DNA of 64,000 nucleotides from Terrirubrum flagellatum (GTDB lineage: Bacteria > Pseudomonadota > Alphaproteobacteria > Rhizobiales > Beijerinckiaceae): the NCBI RefSeq assembly GCF_022059845.1, contig NZ_CP091851.1, positions 3,720,001 to 3,784,000 on the forward strand, written 5' to 3'. The position numbers and the translations under genes are program-made. Below are positions 62,949-64,000 of this stretch, piece by piece. The notes below the pieces were generated by a model, which searched no databases, was not told the DNA's origin, and saw only the letters and a program-made list of their open reading frames with translations. Position 1 is the stretch's first letter. The number at the start of each line of letters is the position of its first letter.

Positions 62949-64000
62949 CTAATGATTGTCGTGACCAGCGCCGGCGCGCGGCTTGATGGCGCGAAGCGGC
63001 TGCGGTTTCGCATCATCTTTTGCATCAGCACGGCGTTCAGGCTGCGCGACAGGTCCCTTCCATTCGCGCGCGACGGTTCCCTCGGGATGCTTGAACCAGC
63101 CGGGATCGCGATAGTCGCCGGCCGCGAGGCCCTCGCGCACTTTCACGACCGAGAACATGCCGCCCATTTCGACCGGGCCGAATTGCGCGAAGCCGGTCAT
63201 CATCGGCAGGGTGTTGTCGGGAAGCGGCATCTCCATGGCGCCCATCTCGCCCATGCCGTTTGATCCCATCGGCATGTAGCCCGGCTCGAGCTTCCTGATC
63301 TTCTGCGCGATCTTTTTCTTGTCGACGCCGATATAGGTGCGCACATCATGGCCCATGGCGTTCATGGTGTGATGCGATTTGTGACAATGAATCGCCCAGT
63401 CGCCCGGTTCCGCCGCGACGAAATCGAAGGCGCGCATCTGGCCGACGGCGCAATCAATCGACACCTCGGGCCACGCCGCTTCCGGCGGCACCCAGCCGCC
63501 ATCGGTGCATGACACCTTGAAATCATAACCATGCATGTGAATGGGATGGTTGGTCATAGTGAGGTTGCCGAAGCGCACGCGCACCTTGTCGTTCTTCGCA
63601 ACCACCAGCGGTTCGATGCCGGGGAAGACGCGGCTGTTCCAGCACCAGAGATTGAAATCGAGCATGGTGTTGACCTTCGGCGTCGCGGAGCCGGGCGCGA
63701 TGTCGAAAGCGTTCAGCAGAAAGATGAAGTCGCGATCGACTCTGCGAAACGCAGGATCGCGCGGATGCACGATGAACAGGCCCATCATGCCCATCGCCAT
63801 CTGCACCATCTCGTCGGAATGCGGATGGTACATGAAGGTGCCGCTCTTCCTGAGCTGGAACTCGTAGACGAAGGTCTTGCCCGGCGGGATGTGCGGCTGC
63901 GTCAGACCGCCGACGCCATCCATGCCGTTCGGCAGCAATTGTCCGTGCCAGTGAACGGCCGTGTTTTCAGGCAGACGATTGGTGACGAAGATGCGCACCT
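62949..64000 (-). CDS. Multicopper oxidase (5' end beyond the window)
   Basis: At least 350 codons, cut at the window edge. All four copper-ligand sets are present: 'TAVHWHGQLLPNGMDGV', 'GTFMYHPHSDEMVQMAMG', 'TNHPIHMHGYDF', and 'GDWAIHCHKSHHTMNAMGHD' with the type-1 Cys-His. A Met-rich segment 'GMGEMGAMEMP' is typical of copper-tolerance oxidases (CopA/CueO-like). It probably oxidises Cu(I) in the periplasm. It is the first visible gene of the group with cupredoxin and CusF; 41 bases separate it from the cupredoxin start. Confidence 0.92.
   Translation of the reverse strand, partial: VRIFVTNRLPENTAVHWHGQLLPNGMDGVGGLTQPHIPPGKTFVYEFQLRKSGTFMYHPHSDEMVQMAMGMMGLFIVHPRDPAFRRVDRDFIFLLNAFDIAPGSATPKVNTMLDFNLWCWNSRVFPGIEPLVVAKNDKVRVRFGNLTMTNHPIHMHGYDFKVSCTDGGWVPPEAAWPEVSIDCAVGQMRAFDFVAAEPGDWAIHCHKSHHTMNAMGHDVRTYIGVDKKKIAQKIRKLEPGYMPMGSNGMGEMGAMEMPLPDNTLPMMTGFAQFGPVEMGGMFSVVKVREGLAAGDYRDPGWFKHPEGTVAREWKGPVAQPERRADAKDDAKPQPLRAIKPRAGAGHDNH

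Overview
The window is GC-rich chromosomal DNA from an alphaproteobacterium, most likely a member of the Hyphomicrobiales (Rhizobiales). Supporting signs are a Shemin-type 5-aminolevulinate synthase (hemA), a tRNA-His with A73, a phasin, a long PdhS/DivJ-like sensor kinase, the rpmH-rnpA-yidC-engB cluster, the double-length dCTP deaminase, many TctC/TRAP/ABC uptake systems, and short palindromic intergenic repeats of the type seen in Bradyrhizobium-like genomes. I cannot name the genus. No phage, transposase, integrase or CRISPR array is visible.

Layout. 1-5.6 kb: tandem glycine riboswitch and the glycine cleavage operon gcvT-gcvH-gcvPA-(unknown gene)-gcvPB. 5.6-12.4 kb: L,D-transpeptidase, a Cys-pair protein, an acyl-CoA dehydrogenase and a 1064-residue PAS/histidine kinase. 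12.4-17.1 kb: phasin, three genes that look dedicated to D-amino-acid metabolism (D-threonine-aldolase-like, N-acyl-D-amino-acid deacetylase-like, D-amino-acid transaminase), a CBS protein and tRNA-His. 17.2-31.8 kb: a sugar/organic-acid uptake and catabolism island. A leftward block has an ABC importer, aldo/keto reductase, lactonase, FucU mutarotase and TctBAC; a rightward block has a DapA-family aldolase, a GntR regulator and a TRAP transporter. The set fits a non-phosphorylated L-fucose-type pathway, but the acid dehydratase is absent.

31.8-39.7 kb: hicAB toxin-antitoxin pair, gyrB, an atypical GIY-YIG protein, an oxidoreductase relic, an AraC regulator, a small secreted protein, a Gfo/Idh/MocA oxidoreductase and a retropepsin-like protease. 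39.7-46.8 kb: a leftward block of a two-subunit acyl-CoA dehydrogenase, an acyl-CoA ligase, an ArgE-like deacetylase and apaG, divergent from dcd. 46.8-52 kb: TetR/glutathione S-transferase pair, LysE exporter, a GST relic, a membrane protein, an overlapping vsr/dcm pair and a GFA protein; this is the most accessory-looking stretch. 52.4-56.1 kb: rpmH-rnpA-yidC-acetyltransferase-engB. 56.3-61.1 kb: an acetolactate-synthase-like ThDP enzyme, murA, a small conserved protein, an FNR/FixK-type box, hemA and tRNA-Thr. 61.1-64 kb: very small membrane proteins, a Cys-rich secreted protein, and a copper-handling set (CusF-like, cupredoxin, multicopper oxidase) cut by the window edge.

The strongest unexplained items are the unknown gene inside the gcv operon, the triple-transporter fucose-like island with a missing step, the D-amino-acid cluster, two decayed gene fragments, and several well-placed but untested regulatory palindromes. 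I did not find a clearly new multi-gene system.
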